The notes beneath the pieces were generated by a model. The model worked only from the letters and a program-made list of their open reading frames with translations, made no database searches and had not been told where the DNA came from. A stretch of DNA of 38,967 bases from an uncultured Anaerotruncus sp. (GTDB lineage: Bacteria; Bacillota; Clostridia; Oscillospirales; Ruminococcaceae): assembly GCA_910586875.1 (NCBI GenBank), contig CAJUJI010000008.1, positions 1-38,967 on the forward strand. The letters are read 5' to 3'. Numbering within the stretch: the first letter of the stretch is position 1; the number at the start of each line of letters is the position of its first letter. This document shows, piece by piece, positions 36,564 to 38,967 of the stretch. Made by a program: the position numbers and the translations under genes.

Positions 36564-37664
36564 TTAGCGCAGAGCTTGGATCTCCGCATAAACCGCCTTG
36601 GTCATGTCGCTGCGGTTTGCAACTTCCTCAATAAAGCTCTTCATCTTCTCCTGGAACGGAGCAACGTCAACCTCGGTTACAGTAACACCGAACTCGTTCT
36701 TGCATTTCTCGAAATAGGACTCACGCAGGTTATCCGCCAGGGTGAACATTGTCTCAACCGACTCGGTTGCCAGCTTCTTCAAAGCCTCCTGATCCTCAGC
36801 GCTCATGGTGCTGAACAGGTTCGCATTGATGATCAGCTCATCCGGAATCATCAGATGGTTGGTCAGCGAGTAGTACGGAGCAACCTCGTACTGGAGCAGG
36901 TCGGTGTAGGTGATGATGTTGTTCTCTGCACCATCAAGGGTACCTGCCTGGATTGCAGAATAAACATCGCCCTGTGCCATAGCGGTACCAACGCCGCCCA
37001 TGTTGTTCATCATCTGAATCATTGTATCAGACTGCATAACGCGGATCTTCATGCCAGCCAGCTCTTCCGGAGTGGTAACCGGCTTCTTTGCGTAAACGCA
37101 ACGGGGCCCTAAGCTGTAAGCAGCCAATACAACAAAATCGTTGTTGCTAGTGGTTGCAAACAATTCGTCGAGCTTACCGGACTGGAACAGCTTCTTCTGG
37201 TGCTCAATGCTGTCATAGATGTACGGGCAGCCGATAATTGCGAAATCCGAATTGACACCCTCTACAATCGAGTTCGCAACGATTGCCATGTCGATTGCGC
37301 CCGCCTGTACCAGCTCCAGGGACTCCTGCTGGTTGCCCAGCTGCTCGCTCGGGTAAACCTCGATGGAGTAACGGCCCTCGGTTGCATCGTACAGCTTGTC
37401 GCTGAGCTCTACCATTGTCTGCGCCTCTGGATTCTCCATCGTCTGGTTGAAGGAGCACTTCAGAACCGTCTGGCCAACCTTGGCGCCGTCGTTCTCTGCC
37501 GGAGCCTCGGAAGATGCCGCAGGAGCCTCAGAGGACGCAGCCGGTGCAGCGGAAGACGCTGGCGCAGCGCTGGAAGCAGGTGCATTGTTGCCGCCGCAAG
37601 CGGTTGCAGACATCATCAGTGCACCAACCATAAGTAGCGCAGCAATTGATTTTTTACTAAACAT
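36564..37664 (-). CDS. dctP: TRAP transporter substrate-binding lipoprotein
   Basis: Lipid-anchored binding protein of the TRAP system, 366 aa. A signal peptide ends in the lipobox SATAC (Cys23). A Ser/Ala/Pro/Glu repeat linker runs to about residue 60, as in MetQ. The DctP domain has QTMVELSDKLYDATEGRYS, YPSEQLGNQQESLELVQAG (split) and the conserved Arg in MKIRVMQSD, which in this family contacts the substrate carboxylate. The ATG at 37664 lies seven bases from GGAGG; the earlier in-frame start is beyond the ribosome site. A uronate or related sugar acid is the likely ligand from context. Confidence 0.93.
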   Translation of the reverse strand: MFSKKSIAALLMVGALMMSATACGGNNAPASSAAPASSAAPAASSEAPAASSEAPAENDGAKVGQTVLKCSFNQTMENPEAQTMVELSDKLYDATEGRYSIEVYPSEQLGNQQESLELVQAGAIDMAIVANSIVEGVNSDFAIIGCPYIYDSIEHQKKLFQSGKLDELFATTSNNDFVVLAAYSLGPRCVYAKKPVTTPEELAGMKIRVMQSDTMIQMMNNMGGVGTAMAQGDVYSAIQAGTLDGAENNIITYTDLLQYEVAPYYSLTNHLMIPDELIINANLFSTMSAEDQEALKKLATESVETMFTLADNLRESYFEKCKNEFGVTVTEVDVAPFQEKMKSFIEEVANRSDMTKAVYAEIQALR

Positions 37665-37675
37665 TTCATTTCCTC

Positions 37676-37692
37676 CTTGAATAAGTTTCAAG
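37676..37692. other. CTTGAA/TTCAAG inverted repeat before dctP
   Basis: A 6-bp inverted repeat with five-base centre that overlaps the dctP ribosome site region. It could be an operator or a small RNA hairpin; nothing else supports either. Confidence 0.3.
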
Positions 37693-37730
37693 ACTTCTAT
37701 TTGCTATCTGGCCGTATTGCCAGTATAAGC

Positions 37731-38798
37731 CTATTGATTGCAGCAGCCATCGTTACCGACCGCCTTTATGGTGGAACCTCTTATTTGGAGTTGACTGGTC
37801 AACTGCTCATAGATCGGCGGCTCCGCCCCCTTGCCCGCGATGCGCTCAAGCAGAATCTCGGCCGCACGCTGTCCAATGCGTTTGGAATCCTGCGCGATGG
37901 TGGTAATGCCAGGTGTAATCAAATTCTCCCAGCCCCATGCGTCAAAGCCGCACACACCAAACTGTTCTCCAATCGGAATTCCTGCCGTGTGAACGCCACG
38001 CAGTAAGCTCAGCAGTGTCATCCCATTGACCGCAAAGGCCGCAAGACGCTCGCCCGGATAGCGATTACAAAAATCGTGTAGCACGCGCAGACAATCCGCT
38101 TCATCCTCCAAATCAAAGCTGAACGCCTCCCCTTGCTGCCCAAATAGCTGCTGTAACGCATCCTGATAGCCCTGAAAACGCAGCAGCCTTGGGGTAACAT
38201 GCGCGTTACCCTGGGTGAAAAAGCCCACCCGCTGATAACCATATTCGTGTAAAAGGGAAATGCAGTTGTAGGTGCTGTGGTAATTCTCGGTTGTTACCGT
38301 GTCCAGCTTTCCCGATTTAGAAAGGCACCGGTCGGCCAGCACCAGCGGTACACCCTGTTCATGCAGCGAAAGAAGATAGCTGTCATTTTCGCCGGTGGTG
38401 TTTACAATCAGTCCATCCACCTGATTTTCCAGCAATTCCTGAATTCCCATACGTTCACGCTGGGGATCGTCACCGCTGTCCATAAGAAGAAGCTGATAGC
38501 CCGCTTGCTCGCAAACACTGTTGATTCCCTTGACAATCAAGGCGGAAAACGGGCTTCCAATATCGCTCACCAGGCATCCCAGCATCCGGCTGTTGCGCGC
38601 CTTCAAGCTCTGCGCAATTCGGTTTGGCCGATAGTTCAGCTCCTTGATCACCTCTCGAATTCGCATTCTGGTTTCTTCGGAAAGCGCATCATATCTGCCA
38701 TTCAGATAGCGAGAAACGGTTGTTTTGGAAACGCCCGAACGTTCCGCCACCTGGTCTATGGTTACAGGTTTCGCTTGACCGCGGAGCCTGACTGGCAT
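37731..38798 (-). CDS. LacI-family transcriptional regulator
   Basis: A 355-aa repressor-type regulator: a helix-turn-helix at about 12-34 (VTIDQVAERSGVSKTTVSRYL), the hinge around NRIAQSLKARNSRMLG, then a periplasmic-binding-protein-like ligand domain. It is the first gene of the minus-strand uronate locus and 66 bp upstream of dctP, so it probably senses a pathway sugar acid and controls the TRAP and kdu genes. Its own promoter contains a palindrome suited to LacI proteins, pointing to autoregulation. The ribosome site is weak. It resembles KdgR-type LacI regulators in role, but the ligand is unknown. Confidence 0.9.
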   Translation of the reverse strand: MPVRLRGQAKPVTIDQVAERSGVSKTTVSRYLNGRYDALSEETRMRIREVIKELNYRPNRIAQSLKARNSRMLGCLVSDIGSPFSALIVKGINSVCEQAGYQLLLMDSGDDPQRERMGIQELLENQVDGLIVNTTGENDSYLLSLHEQGVPLVLADRCLSKSGKLDTVTTENYHSTYNCISLLHEYGYQRVGFFTQGNAHVTPRLLRFQGYQDALQQLFGQQGEAFSFDLEDEADCLRVLHDFCNRYPGERLAAFAVNGMTLLSLLRGVHTAGIPIGEQFGVCGFDAWGWENLITPGITTIAQDSKRIGQRAAEILLERIAGKGAEPPIYEQLTSQLQIRGSTIKAVGNDGCCNQ

Positions 38799-38840
38799 AT
38801 CATCACATCCAAAATGTTTGGTTGGTTATTTTCTAAATTC

Positions 38841-38869
38841 ATCCTACAACTATGAAACCGGTTTGTCAA
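38841..38869 (-). promoter_or_regulatory. Promoter of the lacI-type gene with overlapping operator
   Basis: On the minus strand, TTGACA (38864-38869), a 17-bp spacer and TAGGAT (38841-38846). The perfect palindrome AAACCGGTTT (38855-38864) touches the -35 and fills part of the spacer, a classic LacI-family operator with a central CG. Confidence 0.75.
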
Positions 38870-38967
38870 TAAAAATTTCATAAAAATAATCAATTTATCT
38901 GTTTTACACGTATTTGCAAGGCATAACTTGTGCTATTTCACAAATTTATTTGATAACTATATAACAA
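38870..38967. other. AT-rich right edge
   Basis: About 100 bp of AT-rich sequence upstream of the lacI-type promoter. No gene or clear site is seen; a divergent gene may begin beyond the window. Confidence 0.5.

Overview
The window looks like the chromosome of a gut-type Clostridia, most likely of the Oscillospiraceae/Ruminococcaceae (Anaerotruncus- or Subdoligranulum-like). The grounds are T-box leaders, strong AGGAGG ribosome sites, GTG and TTG starts, fairly high GC for a Firmicute, lipoproteins with Ser/Ala/Pro/Glu-rich linkers, a TRAP/uronate catabolic locus, and many GC-rich palindromic intergenic repeats. This is inferred from gene content and style, not from a marker gene. No rRNA, tRNA, CRISPR array, transposase or integrase was seen.

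Layout. 1-1.3 kb: a hypothetical gene between two inverted copies of a palindromic repeat family. 1.3-2.9 kb: a DEAD-box RNA helicase overlapping a hotdog thioesterase. 3.0-5.9 kb: a T-box-controlled methionine ABC transporter (metN-metI-metQ) with a 15-codon ORF and alternative hairpins before metQ. 5.9-11.7 kb, minus strand: an L-2-hydroxyacid dehydrogenase with a YitT membrane protein, then sbcD-sbcC. 11.7-13.1 kb: a repeat array and a lone siroheme/4Fe-4S protein. 13.2-20.4 kb, plus strand: T-box-controlled alaS, then HIT, HAD nucleotidase, ArsC/Spx-like, NifX-like, GIY-YIG, TSUP and an unknown gene. 20.5-27.4 kb: a complete phosphate module (pstSCAB-phoU and a two-component system). 27.4-38.8 kb, minus strand: a uronate locus read lacI, dctP, dctQ, dctM, a D-2-hydroxyacid dehydrogenase, repeats, an MDR dehydrogenase, kduD, a VOC protein, kduI, a second SDR, kdgK, kdgA.

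How the genes work together. The TRAP transporter probably imports an acidic sugar. KduI, then KduD and/or the second SDR, would convert 4-deoxy-5-keto-uronate to 2-keto-3-deoxygluconate. KdgK phosphorylates that to KDPG and KdgA splits it to pyruvate and glyceraldehyde-3-phosphate. A LacI-family regulator whose own promoter carries an AAACCGGTTT palindrome probably controls the locus. The two T-boxes tie methionine uptake and alanyl-tRNA synthetase to tRNA charging.

Most notable observations. (1) The whole pst-pho module sits inside what was one bidirectional intrinsic terminator between two convergent genes. A 14-nt arm lies at its left edge and the perfect complementary arm at its right edge. 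An 8-bp direct repeat (AAAAGGGC) lies at both junctions, and removing about 6.9 kb rebuilds a perfect terminator. This is strong evidence of a discrete insertion, although no mobility gene is visible. (2) PstS is circularly permuted: the half with REDGSGTR comes first, the half with AGSSSV and SREL second, and the chain ends where a normal PstS would continue into REDGSGTR. (3) A modular palindromic repeat family recurs at several sites. It has constant frames and variable but base-paired stems, as expected for a structured RNA or a hairpin-based mobile element.
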